A stretch of DNA of 64,000 nt from positions 1 to 64,000 of the forward strand of contig ONEZ01000009.1 of NCBI GenBank assembly GCA_900316995.1. Direction: 5' to 3'. Shown here in pieces: positions 1 to 7,771 of the stretch (position 1 is its first letter; the number at the start of each line of letters is the position of its first letter). This DNA comes from an uncultured Bacteroidales bacterium (lineage in GTDB: Bacteria > Bacteroidota > Bacteroidia > Bacteroidales > Paludibacteraceae). The position numbers and the translations under genes were made by a program. Below the pieces are notes generated by a model. It searched no databases. It was not told the origin of the DNA and saw only the letters and a program-made list of their open reading frames with translations.

Positions 1-1
1 G

Positions 2-706
2 TGCAGCGCTTTCCCAGCCTTCATACCTAAAAGCGACATAGACAAGGTTTACGGATATGACCTCACAGGCATGACCCGCCATATAAGCTTTTCGTCAGCA
101 CAGGAGGTGGCATCAGCATTCTGCCATTTTGAAACAGGGAGCGAAGAGGAAGTGCTGGAGTATGTAGGCTCATACACTGCCGCTCCAGAAGAGACTATTA
201 CATTCACAATACTTGCAAATGAGAGACTGTACACAAAAGAGATTACTTGTAAGTATTCAGGATTCCATATAGCAAAACTTGATGAGCCTATAGCAATAAG
301 AGGCACCTTCACCGTGGCTGTTGACTATCCAAGCAAAACCATACCGTGTGAGATGAAAATAGACGGCTATAACGAGCCAGTTTTTATCCCTACAGGCAAG
401 CAATATATACAGATTGACAACAAAGAATACTGGACATACCCTGTAGGCAGTGACGCTCCCCGTTATAATTACTTTAACCTCTGCGTAAAGGCCTACACCA
501 GAAAACTGGAGCCCACCAACACGAATGAAAAAACATCTGATAAAACGCCTGTTGTAATTGACGGCAGAATCAACCCCGATGTGTGGAATGAGGCTGAAGC
601 AATAGACATCTACACACTTGACGGCAGGTTATTACAACATTTAACACAAAACAGCTTGGTTAATTCAAAAGGATTGCTTATCTTTGTAGTAAGAAACAGC
701 CGTTAA
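2..706 (+). CDS. C-terminal part of a secreted protein with lectin-like domain and T9SS-type tail (5' truncated)
   Basis: The reading frame is open to the left window edge, so this is the end of a longer gene. The visible start (VYGYDLTG, then a predicted beta-sandwich with ITFTILANE and FTVAVDYPS) resembles the lectin-like domain found after C1A papain-like peptidase domains in gut bacteria; the protease part would lie outside the window. The last 40 residues (IDIYTLDGRLL, then a short hydrophobic strand ending VVRNSR) look like a type IX secretion sorting domain, which sends proteins across the outer membrane in Bacteroidota. The domain assignment is by pattern only; the first ATG at 71 is internal and probably not the real start. 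Confidence 0.6.
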   Translation, partial: CSAFPAFIPKSDIDKVYGYDLTGMTRHISFSSAQEVASAFCHFETGSEEEVLEYVGSYTAAPEETITFTILANERLYTKEITCKYSGFHIAKLDEPIAIRGTFTVAVDYPSKTIPCEMKIDGYNEPVFIPTGKQYIQIDNKEYWTYPVGSDAPRYNYFNLCVKAYTRKLEPTNTNEKTSDKTPVVIDGRINPDVWNEAEAIDIYTLDGRLLQHLTQNSLVNSKGLLIFVVRNSR

Positions 707-734
707 AAGTTCATTGGAATTACTGAAATAAATA

Positions 735-869
735 ATGCCGTATCGCTCATTTGGGCAACTTAACAATCAATTTTTAAAACAGGCAATCCGGGAAAATCAA
801 TGGCGTGCCGCTATCCCTTGGGATTGGGCGGATTACAAAGATGACTTGGACCCTAAATCCTTTCTATAA
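735..869 (+). CDS. possible 44-residue ORF or gene remnant
   Basis: A short frame starting MPYRSFGQL and ending DLDPKSFL, rich in Trp and Asp (AIPWDWADYKDDLDP). It fills most of the gap between two convergent genes. A +1 shift near the stop would extend it to the ending FYNEFGS, so it may be the tail of a decayed gene. I do not recognise the family and see no promoter. Confidence 0.25.
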   Translation: MPYRSFGQLNNQFLKQAIRENQWRAAIPWDWADYKDDLDPKSFL

Positions 870-901
870 CGAGTTTGGATCATAAATAGCGATACGGTTT
901 T

Positions 902-2074
902 TTATTTTCCAAGTATGGTTCTGAGCTTGTGCTTGTTGTTTCTAAAGCCCCACACCCCGTCAAGTGAGAACTGCGCCACTATCTGCTGCTGGGTTACAAA
1001 ATAGCCGTCGGCAAGATGAAAGTTTGCAGAGGCAAAGCAGTTTACAAAGCTATTGTTAAAGATATAGAAGAATATATCAGTTCTATTATAGAAGCGTGCC
1101 TGATAGAAAGGGTCTCCCTGATTTAGCAGTGAGTGATATTTAGTGTATAGCGGCATCTGCGGCTCACCATAATAGGTTACGTTCCTGAAACCAATCCATC
1201 TCCAGCGCAGGAATATCTCCAGCAACCCACCCTGCGGCATCTTATGAATATCTGCATCGCGGTCATTCTGCATACTTATTGAATAGCTGGCACGCACCAC
1301 AAAAGAATCAAGAGGCGTTACCTTGCCAATGTTAAAGCCCACGTAGGCGCTGCCAAGCAAATCATCACACACTCCAGGCTGCGGTCCACCCTTGTACTCT
1401 GGTGAGTAGCACGCCAGATGGTTCATCATGGCACGACCGCCCACAAAGAACCATTTGTGCTCATATCGACCGTTTATGGTAACACGGAACGCCTCACGAG
1501 TGGTCTCAGACCACATACCACGCCAGTCACACATAAGCTCTACAAAGCCACGGCGGTCTCTGTAGTTAAAGAGCGCACCCTGAATATTCGGGTGGAAGTA
1601 GGCTATGGAGTCATATTGCAGATAATCAGGAAAATCCTCAATCATCTTAGTGAACGGCAGCAGACCTAAATGAGCCTTAAAGCCCTTATAACCATACTGA
1701 TAGTATATAGTAGGCAGCACCTTGGCGTTTTTGTAGTCAGCTCCTATTGGCTGAACATACGAGCAGCCTGCCATAAGGCGGTGGTCACCTATGGTGCTGT
1801 CTGCGATACCCACACCTATCTCAGGTGAAAGACGTACGCCAAATAGGGTTTGAGAGCGTTGATAAGGGCATTTGTCATACTCACGGTTATCAAAGAAGAA
1901 GAGGAAATCAACATTATAGAGGAACTTAGGTTTTAGTTTTGCAGGTTTTGCCGGTGCCGCCGATGTCACCTGTACAGGAACCTGAACATAAACTGTGTCT
2001 GCGGCACTGGCAGTGCCAACGCCACATATAAAAACCACTAAAACAGTGACGATACGGGTAAAAGATAATTTCAT
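902..2074 (-). CDS. predicted outer-membrane beta-barrel protein
   Basis: A 390-residue protein with a clear Sec signal peptide (hydrophobic core IVTVLVVFICGVG, cut near TASAAD), followed by a Pro/Ala/Lys-rich spacer and many alternating aromatic strands such as VDFLFFFDN, RVTINGRYEHKWFFVGG and YVGFNIGK. This pattern fits a porin-like barrel in the outer membrane. The start ATG overlaps the stop of mutL by 4 nt, so it is translationally coupled as the last gene of the mlaE-mlaF-mutL operon. Family not recognised more precisely. Confidence 0.65.
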   Translation of the reverse strand: MKLSFTRIVTVLVVFICGVGTASAADTVYVQVPVQVTSAAPAKPAKLKPKFLYNVDFLFFFDNREYDKCPYQRSQTLFGVRLSPEIGVGIADSTIGDHRLMAGCSYVQPIGADYKNAKVLPTIYYQYGYKGFKAHLGLLPFTKMIEDFPDYLQYDSIAYFHPNIQGALFNYRDRRGFVELMCDWRGMWSETTREAFRVTINGRYEHKWFFVGGRAMMNHLACYSPEYKGGPQPGVCDDLLGSAYVGFNIGKVTPLDSFVVRASYSISMQNDRDADIHKMPQGGLLEIFLRWRWIGFRNVTYYGEPQMPLYTKYHSLLNQGDPFYQARFYNRTDIFFYIFNNSFVNCFASANFHLADGYFVTQQQIVAQFSLDGVWGFRNNKHKLRTILGK

Positions 2075-3903
2075 CCTATATGTTTTTTTATGTCATCAAT
2101 GCTAAGGGTGAAGAATACAGGCAGTCCGTCTGGAGTAAATGCCGGCATAGATGAGCGGTTAAGTTCATCTGTGAGACGCCCTGCCGCCTCAGCACTCTCA
2201 ACGCTTGTGCGTCCTGCACTCTTTATGGCAAGAGAGCGGACAAGCCTCTCCTTAAGCTCTAACGCCACATCCTTGCTCTCTGAATCTTTCACATTCTCTT
2301 TAATAATGGCAACCGCATCAGAATCAGCCACCATTGAAGGAACGCTAACCACCTGATATGCAGTGGGTCCGAATGGCTCAAAACTATACCCTACCGCCTC
2401 AAACGATGCTCTGTTTTCAGCGAATACACTGTTTTCAAGCGGAGTAAGTTCCAGAATTTCAGGAAACATAAGCATCTGCCCTGAAGATGAACCAGAACTC
2501 AGCATAGCCATAAAGCGGTCGTATGCAACCCTTACAGACGCTCTGTAGCTGTTAACAAACAAGACACCCGCATCAGAAGAGCAAACTATATACTTACCAC
2601 CATAAACAAACCCCTTGAACTGCGGTTTCAAATCAGCCGCCACATCTGGCACAGCCTCAAACGGAGCAGGGTCATCATTAGCAGGAGGGCACTTAACACT
2701 GTCATACAAACTCTCCCAGCCCTCAACTGACTGTTTGTGCGGAGCTGAAAACGAGCTGCCTGACGCATGAGCAGGGCGAGTGGAGCTAAAAGGATTGTAG
2801 TTTGAATTATGCGTTACAGGCGGCGTTTTAAGCGTACTGAAATCAGCAGGAGTAACAGGTATCTCAATGCGGTCCTCTTGGTCAAAAAGCAGTGAAGGCA
2901 TGGCGTTTGATGATGCCAAAGCCTCCTTAACGGCAGCCACTATTATGGAGAAGAGCGCCTGCTCATCCTCAAACTTAACTTCAGTCTTGGTAGGGTGAAT
3001 ATTAACGTCTATCTTGTCAGGGTCAACATCAAAGTAGATGAAGAACTGAGGCTTGACATCGGCGGGAAGAATCTTCTCATATCCAAGCTGCACCGCCTTG
3101 GCAAAGTACGGGTGCTGAATGTAACGCCCGTTCACAAAAAAATACTGTGACGGCTGCTTCTTTACAGCAGACTCAGGAGTGGAGACAAAGCCGCTTATGC
3201 GGGCAAGCACCGTATCCACATTTATAGGGAGCAGTTCCTTGCCTGTTTTGGACCCACACACAGACGATATGCGCTGGCGGTAGTTCTCCTTTTCAAGAGA
3301 GAACAGCGATGTGCCGTTATGTGAGAGCGTGAACCTTATACTTGGATAGACAAGCGCAATCTGCTGAAACACATTTAGTATGCTACGCAGCTCAGTCTCA
3401 TTCTTTTTAAGGAACTTGCGCCTTACAGGTATATTGTAAAAAAGGTCTTTCACCAGTATCTGAGTACCGCAGGCACAGGATATGAACTCCTGCGATGCCA
3501 GCTCTCCACCGTTTATCTCCACACGGCTGCCCAGTTCATCCGCCTCACGGCGGGTTTTAAGCTCCACACGGCTCACAGCGGCAATAGAGGCAAGAGCCTC
3601 CCCACGGAAACCCATGGTGGTGAGAGCGTACAAATCAGAAGCGCCGTTAATCTTAGACGTGGCATGACGTTCAAACGCCTTGACAGAATCCTGAGCACTC
3701 ATACCCTTCCCGTTATCCACAACCTGAACCAGAGTGCGCCCTGCGTCTTGAATAACAACATCTATCTTGTCAGCCCCAGCGTCTATAGCATTCTCCATCA
3801 GCTCTTTAACCACTGACGACGGACGCTGAACCACCTCACCTGCAGCTATCTGGTTGATAGTTTCAGATGAGAGCGTATGAATAATATTGGAACTATCCTG
3901 CAT
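2071..3903 (-). CDS. mutL: DNA mismatch repair protein MutL
   Basis: Links mismatch recognition by MutS to strand removal. The 610-residue protein has the GHKL ATPase domain at the N-terminus: E34 and N38 in VVKELMENAIDAGA, DNGKGM at 63-68, then ATSKI and GFRGEALASI. The MutL transducer domain follows (NGRYIQHP, DVNIHPTKTEVKF). A Ser/Pro-rich linker (about residues 350-420) leads to the dimerisation domain. Where endonuclease-type MutL proteins carry DQHA, this one reads FVNSYRASVRVAYDRF, so it should lack the metal-dependent nickase. It overlaps the upstream 93-residue gene by 11 nt and the downstream barrel gene by 4 nt. Confidence 0.95.
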   Translation of the reverse strand: MQDSSNIIHTLSSETINQIAAGEVVQRPSSVVKELMENAIDAGADKIDVVIQDAGRTLVQVVDNGKGMSAQDSVKAFERHATSKINGASDLYALTTMGFRGEALASIAAVSRVELKTRREADELGSRVEINGGELASQEFISCACGTQILVKDLFYNIPVRRKFLKKNETELRSILNVFQQIALVYPSIRFTLSHNGTSLFSLEKENYRQRISSVCGSKTGKELLPINVDTVLARISGFVSTPESAVKKQPSQYFFVNGRYIQHPYFAKAVQLGYEKILPADVKPQFFIYFDVDPDKIDVNIHPTKTEVKFEDEQALFSIIVAAVKEALASSNAMPSLLFDQEDRIEIPVTPADFSTLKTPPVTHNSNYNPFSSTRPAHASGSSFSAPHKQSVEGWESLYDSVKCPPANDDPAPFEAVPDVAADLKPQFKGFVYGGKYIVCSSDAGVLFVNSYRASVRVAYDRFMAMLSSGSSSGQMLMFPEILELTPLENSVFAENRASFEAVGYSFEPFGPTAYQVVSVPSMVADSDAVAIIKENVKDSESKDVALELKERLVRSLAIKSAGRTSVESAEAAGRLTDELNRSSMPAFTPDGLPVFFTLSIDDIKKHIG

Positions 3904-4174
3904 AATGGAAAAACATATAGGTGAAGATAAGCAGCATACCTATTATAATGCCAAAACGCATCATACGGTTCTTATCCTCCCTGGCAGACTCCACAGAACT
4001 GCGGAACACCCCGTGTTTAAGAATGCGTTCATGGCTGTCAGAGCCTTCATCAAGCCCTAACTTCTTGCGTACACGAGCCTCAGACTGGGCTATACGCTCC
4101 TTCTGCTCATCGTAGTAGCGGTACTTTAAGTTGAACTGACGCGGCTTACGCTGCCTGAAAAATGAAAACCCCAT
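3893..4174 (-). CDS. small C-tail-anchored membrane protein, unknown function
   Basis: A 93-residue protein. The first 65 residues are highly charged (KYRYYDEQKERIAQSEARVRKK), and one hydrophobic helix near the C-terminus (FGIIIGMLLIFTYMFF) would anchor it with the N-terminus in the cytoplasm. It lies between mlaF (6 nt gap) and mutL (11 nt overlap), so it is co-translated with both. No catalytic motif is visible and I assign no function. Confidence 0.75.
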   Translation of the reverse strand: MGFSFFRQRKPRQFNLKYRYYDEQKERIAQSEARVRKKLGLDEGSDSHERILKHGVFRSSVESAREDKNRMMRFGIIIGMLLIFTYMFFHYAG

Positions 4175-4180
4175 ACCCTA

Positions 4181-4942
4181 TCACTCCAAGTTATGATACT
4201 TCTTCACCTTCTTGTATAAGTTAGAGGCAAACACAAGGTCTTCAAGGTCTTGATTACCCGATGAAAAGATAGTCTCTTTATCACCGTCCCAGCCTTTGTG
4301 ACCCTTATGTATGAATATAACGTGGTCTCCTATCTCCATAACAGAGTTCATATCGTGAGTGTTCACAACAGTGGTAATATTGAACTCCTGAGTAATCTCA
4401 TGAATAAGCTGGTCAATAGTGAGCGATGTGCGAGGGTCAAGACCTGAGTTTGGCTCATCACAGAACAGATACTTAGGCTGAAGCACTATGGCGCGTGCAA
4501 TAGCAGCACGTTTCTGCATACCACCGCTTATCTCAGACGGGAACAGCTTAGCGGCATGGCTCAGCCCCACACGGTTAAGGCAAAAATCAACACGCTCATC
4601 CCACTCCTTGCGAGTCTTGTCAGAGAACATCTCAAGAGGGAAACGCACGTTCTGCTCCACTGTCATGGAGTCAAAAAGAGCGGAGCCTTGAAAAAGCATA
4701 CCCACCTCCTGGCGCAGCTTGGCCATCTCTTTCTTGCCCATGGCGGCAATATCACGTCCGTCATAGAGAATCTGCCCTTTATCCACCTGATGAATACCAA
4801 TCACACTCTTCATGAGCACAGTTTTACCTGAACCGCTCTGACCTATTATAAGATTGGTTTTGCCAGACTCAAACACAGCAGAGACATCATGCAGTACAGT
4901 AAGGTCTCCAAAAGACTTAGTCACATTTTTTACCTCTATCAT
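4181..4942 (-). CDS. mlaF: ABC transporter ATPase, MlaF type
   Basis: ATP-binding subunit of the Mla/Ttg2 phospholipid transport family that maintains outer-membrane lipid asymmetry. Walker A GQSGSGKT is at 34-41, the signature is ISGGMQKRAAIARA, Walker B and the following loop read YLFCDEPNSGLD, and the switch His is in NTHDM. At 253 residues it is normal length. Its start overlaps the mlaE stop by 4 nt, giving 1:1 coupling. No MlaD substrate-binding gene lies in this operon. Confidence 0.9.
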   Translation of the reverse strand: MIEVKNVTKSFGDLTVLHDVSAVFESGKTNLIIGQSGSGKTVLMKSVIGIHQVDKGQILYDGRDIAAMGKKEMAKLRQEVGMLFQGSALFDSMTVEQNVRFPLEMFSDKTRKEWDERVDFCLNRVGLSHAAKLFPSEISGGMQKRAAIARAIVLQPKYLFCDEPNSGLDPRTSLTIDQLIHEITQEFNITTVVNTHDMNSVMEIGDHVIFIHKGHKGWDGDKETIFSSGNQDLEDLVFASNLYKKVKKYHNLE

Positions 4943-5676
4943 ACCAACAGCAAATCAGTTAGAATAACGTTAAACAAAAGAATAATTATACTGCTCTTAA
5001 CCACAGCGTTTGTACTTGCCTTACCCACATCAAGCGCACCACCGTATGCATAGTAGCCGTAGTATGATGACACCGACGATATAATAAAGGCGAAAAAGAG
5101 CGATTTTATAATGGAGTATGTAACATAGTACGGGTTAAAAGCGTACTGAATACCCATTACATACTGCGCCGGCGATATAACACCTGTGGTGGCGATAAGG
5201 TATCCGCCCAGCAGACCAAAGAACATACTGAATATAACCAACACCGGAATTATGGTCACAAAACCAAGTATTTTAGGCAGGATGAGGTAGTTTGGAGCGT
5301 TTACACCCATTATCTTTAGAGCGTCTATCTGCTCCGTTATACGCATGGTGCCTATCTCAGAGGCTATGTTAGAGCCTACCTTACCAGCAAGAATCAAACC
5401 TAAGATGGTGGATGAGAACTCAAGGAGCAGAGTTTCACGGGTGGTTAAGCCTGTAACATACTTAGGCAGCAGAGGGTTCTCAGTGTTAAGCACCATCTGC
5501 ATGGTTATGGCTGAGCCTATGAAGATAGAGATTATTATGGTAAGAAGAAGCGACTGTATGCCCTGCTTCTCCATCTCAATAAGGTACTGTTTCCACAGCA
5601 GGTTCCATCTCTGCGGCTTGGTAAAAGCACTTGCCATTAAGCGGCTGTAGCGCCCCACGTGTTCAAAAAAGTTCAT
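4939..5676 (-). CDS. mlaE: ABC transporter permease, MlaE type
   Basis: Inner-membrane permease partner of the adjacent MlaF. The 245-residue sequence has the MlaE-family layout: an amphipathic N-terminal helix, then five to six membrane segments, with the conserved stretch LTTRETLLLEFSSTILGLILAGKVG and SEIGTMRITEQIDALKIMG that forms the ATPase contact. First gene of the operon; a minus-7 box TATCTTTG lies about 35 nt upstream of the ATG. Confidence 0.9.
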   Translation of the reverse strand: MNFFEHVGRYSRLMASAFTKPQRWNLLWKQYLIEMEKQGIQSLLLTIIISIFIGSAITMQMVLNTENPLLPKYVTGLTTRETLLLEFSSTILGLILAGKVGSNIASEIGTMRITEQIDALKIMGVNAPNYLILPKILGFVTIIPVLVIFSMFFGLLGGYLIATTGVISPAQYVMGIQYAFNPYYVTYSIIKSLFFAFIISSVSSYYGYYAYGGALDVGKASTNAVVKSSIIILLFNVILTDLLLV

Positions 5677-5710
5677 CTTAACGTACTGTTGTATGGTTAT
5701 TACAATTTTG

Positions 5711-5718
5711 CAAAGATA
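5711..5718 (-). promoter_or_regulatory. minus-7 box of the mlaE-mlaF-mutL operon
   Basis: Minus strand reads TATCTTTG, matching the Bacteroidales consensus TAnnTTTG. No clear TTG minus-33 element is visible at the expected distance. Confidence 0.6.
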
Positions 5719-5801
5719 GCAATTCTTTTTGATAGTTTAATAACTATTACAAAAATGATAAATGCCTTTGTTAAAGAATGTTAAAAATAAACCAAAGAAC
5801 A

Positions 5802-5829
5802 TTGAATTATAAAATAATAACTACCTTTG
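5802..5829 (+). promoter_or_regulatory. promoter of the Ala/Glu-rich lipoprotein gene
   Basis: TTG at 5802-5804 and TACCTTTG at 5822-5829, 17 nt apart, which matches the Bacteroidales minus-33/minus-7 architecture with a slightly short spacer. The ATG follows 32 nt downstream. Confidence 0.6.
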
Positions 5830-5861
5830 CCCCCTGAAAACAAAAAATAAACATTTTCAAA

Positions 5862-6311
5862 ATGAAGAAATTCGCATTTTTGGCTATTGCAGCCGTTGCC
5901 GCTACAGCATTTGTAGCTTGCACAAACACAAATGGCAATGAGGCAGAGGGTTCTGACAGCGTTGCCGTAGAGAACATTGACACAGTAGCAGCAGAAGAGC
6001 CTGCCGTAGTAGTAGTTGAAGAAGTAGTAGAAGAGGTTAGCGAGCCTGTTAAAGAGGCAGCTAAAGAGGTTAAGAAAGCCGCTACCACAACTAAGAAAAC
6101 TGTTGAGGCTAAGGCCGATGAGGCAGCTCAGGCTGTAACAGAGGCAGCTCAAGAGGTAAAAACCGAGACTGTAGAGGCAGCTCAGCAGGTTCAGGAGAGC
6201 GCAGCTACAACTCTTAAGGGTAAGAAAGACGAAGCTAAGGCTGCTGAGGCACAGGCTGAGGCACAGGCTGCTGCAGACAAAGCCGCAAGCAAGAAAAGCA
6301 GACTTAAATAA
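5862..6311 (+). CDS. Ala/Glu/Val/Lys-rich lipoprotein with long helical repeats
   Basis: The N-terminus is a lipoprotein signal (hydrophobic stretch AFLAIAAVAATAFVAC; Cys20 would be lipidated). An acidic segment follows (VEEVVEEV), then about 90 residues of Ala-rich amphipathic helix with recurring EAAKEVKKA, DEAAQAVTEA and QEVKTETVEAAQ units and a basic tail. This layout resembles LEA/apolipoprotein-like low-complexity envelope proteins. A periplasm-side structural role is an inference. The opposite strand also has a long open frame here, but that is a by-product of the biased codons. Confidence 0.8.
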   Translation: MKKFAFLAIAAVAATAFVACTNTNGNEAEGSDSVAVENIDTVAAEEPAVVVVEEVVEEVSEPVKEAAKEVKKAATTTKKTVEAKADEAAQAVTEAAQEVKTETVEAAQQVQESAATTLKGKKDEAKAAEAQAEAQAAADKAASKKSRLK

Positions 6312-6334
6312 TTTAACAACAAACAATTACAATT

Positions 6335-6697
6335 ATGAAAAACTTTATTCTCAAATCATTTGCCGTTTTGGCACTTGTACTTGCTCTTGCAGCATGTAAA
6401 AACGATTCTACAGTAACAACTTACGGTGGAAAAGATAGCGATGGTGACTATCTGACAATGGTTCTCACATCAGACAACTCTACATACGAGATTTACTTTG
6501 GTGAGAGCAAAAATGACAAGAACTATAAGATGTTCTCAAAAGGAACATACGTTTATCAGAACAACGGTACAATCCTTCTCTGCTCTGACTCAGACGGCAA
6601 GACAAAGTTCAGCATCACTGTTAACGGTAACAAACTTATCTATGATAACGGTGAGGCAGATGATGAACACTACGCTTTTGAGCTTAAGAAGAAATAA
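6335..6697 (+). CDS. small lipoprotein, unknown function
   Basis: 120 residues with a lipoprotein signal (FAVLALVLALAAC, Cys21) and a compact, probably all-beta domain (STYEIYFGESKN, GTYVYQNNGTILL, KFSITVNGNKLIY). It starts 23 nt after the preceding lipoprotein and ends just before a strong hairpin terminator, so the two are likely one transcript. Confidence 0.75.
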   Translation: MKNFILKSFAVLALVLALAACKNDSTVTTYGGKDSDGDYLTMVLTSDNSTYEIYFGESKNDKNYKMFSKGTYVYQNNGTILLCSDSDGKTKFSITVNGNKLIYDNGEADDEHYAFELKKK

Positions 6698-6722
6698 TAA
6701 CCTATCGTTATATTCTTTAACT

Positions 6723-6756
6723 AAAAACGGAATTCTACACAGAATTCCGTTTTTTT
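6723..6756. terminator. bidirectional rho-independent terminator
   Basis: A 14 bp perfect stem (AAAAACGGAATTCT / AGAATTCCGTTTTT) with loop ACAC, followed by T-runs on both strands. It serves the lipoprotein pair on the plus strand and the convergent acyltransferase on the minus strand, whose stop codon lies inside the stem. Confidence 0.85.
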
Positions 6757-7766
6757 ATTACTCTTTGACAAATATACACAGCCAATAGCGGCAGCACTAC
6801 ACCCGCAATGGAGTAAATCAATCTCCAGAAGTACGAGGACTCCGCTATCACAGGGAATTCAGCAAGATGAGACAGCGGCAGTGAATACAATAGGACATAC
6901 ATAATTGTAACAAACCTGAACACCAAGAAGTGAAGCGCCAATATTGAGAGAGTATGATTGCCCACATAGAGTATAGCTAACCGCATACGGTTTTCTGCAT
7001 CCTCAGTCCAGAGGCTGCACAACTTAAACACCATAAGAGTACCGGCTATGGCTGGCAGACAGTATAAAAGAAGCGTAACTGGGGTATTGTCAAGAAAGGC
7101 CACCTTATCAAGAACCAACGGCTCCGCAAGAATTAGTGCAAGCCCTACAGGGAACAGAAGCCAGTTGCTAATCTTAATTTCTGATTTACGCCACAAACAG
7201 CCTACTGATATAAAGAACGCCGCATATACTGAGTTATAATCCACCTCAAAATACGGGATTCCTATCTGAGTGATGCACAAGAGTTCGGTTGCAACAAGAA
7301 GTAGCAGTACAGTACACCCCACCCTGCGACGGCACAACTTCAACGTGAAGAAAAATATAAGGCTACCACAGAACAGCTGCTTCAGAAACCAGAACTGCCC
7401 AAGCATACGGCCGTTATACTGCATACGGAACACAGCATCGGAGACTTGAAGCAAGAATTCTTTCCATGAAAACACAAGATCTGAGTTAAACCATAGATAA
7501 AACAGATTGTGAGAAAAAATAAACGCCAAAGAGAAGAGCACAAATGGCAGATACAAGCCTTTGAGCCTGCGTAAAACAAACTGCCATGTATTATCCAGAT
7601 AACTGTCTTTGAAACAGTATCCGCTCATAAGGAAAAAGAGCGGCATGTGGAATGTATATACAACACTTCTTATATACAGGTCTGTGGGCAGTGCATGGCA
7701 TACAACCATAAGTATAATGCCCACTGCTTTTACAAGCGTTACAGTGTTTGAGAGGTCCTTATCCAC
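6735..7766 (-). CDS. acyltransferase 3 family membrane protein
   Basis: 343 residues with about ten hydrophobic segments. The N-terminus has the family hallmark: IILMVVCHALPT (catalytic-type His) followed by YTFHMPLFFLMSGY. This is the family of OafA- and NodX-like O-acyltransferases and of putative acyltransferases that modify surface sugars. The gene begins 5 nt after the CotH-type gene on the same strand and probably shares its transcript. The acyl acceptor cannot be told from the sequence. Confidence 0.85.
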   Translation of the reverse strand: MDKDLSNTVTLVKAVGIILMVVCHALPTDLYIRSVVYTFHMPLFFLMSGYCFKDSYLDNTWQFVLRRLKGLYLPFVLFSLAFIFSHNLFYLWFNSDLVFSWKEFLLQVSDAVFRMQYNGRMLGQFWFLKQLFCGSLIFFFTLKLCRRRVGCTVLLLLVATELLCITQIGIPYFEVDYNSVYAAFFISVGCLWRKSEIKISNWLLFPVGLALILAEPLVLDKVAFLDNTPVTLLLYCLPAIAGTLMVFKLCSLWTEDAENRMRLAILYVGNHTLSILALHFLVFRFVTIMYVLLYSLPLSHLAEFPVIAESSYFWRLIYSIAGVVLPLLAVYICQRVIKKRNSV

Positions 7767-7771
7767 TGAGT

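Noticed and set aside
5781..6326. 181-codon open frame on the minus strand rich in Cys, Leu and Ser
   Set aside because: It is antisense to the Ala/Glu/Lys-rich lipoprotein gene, whose codon bias removes stops; no sensible protein features.
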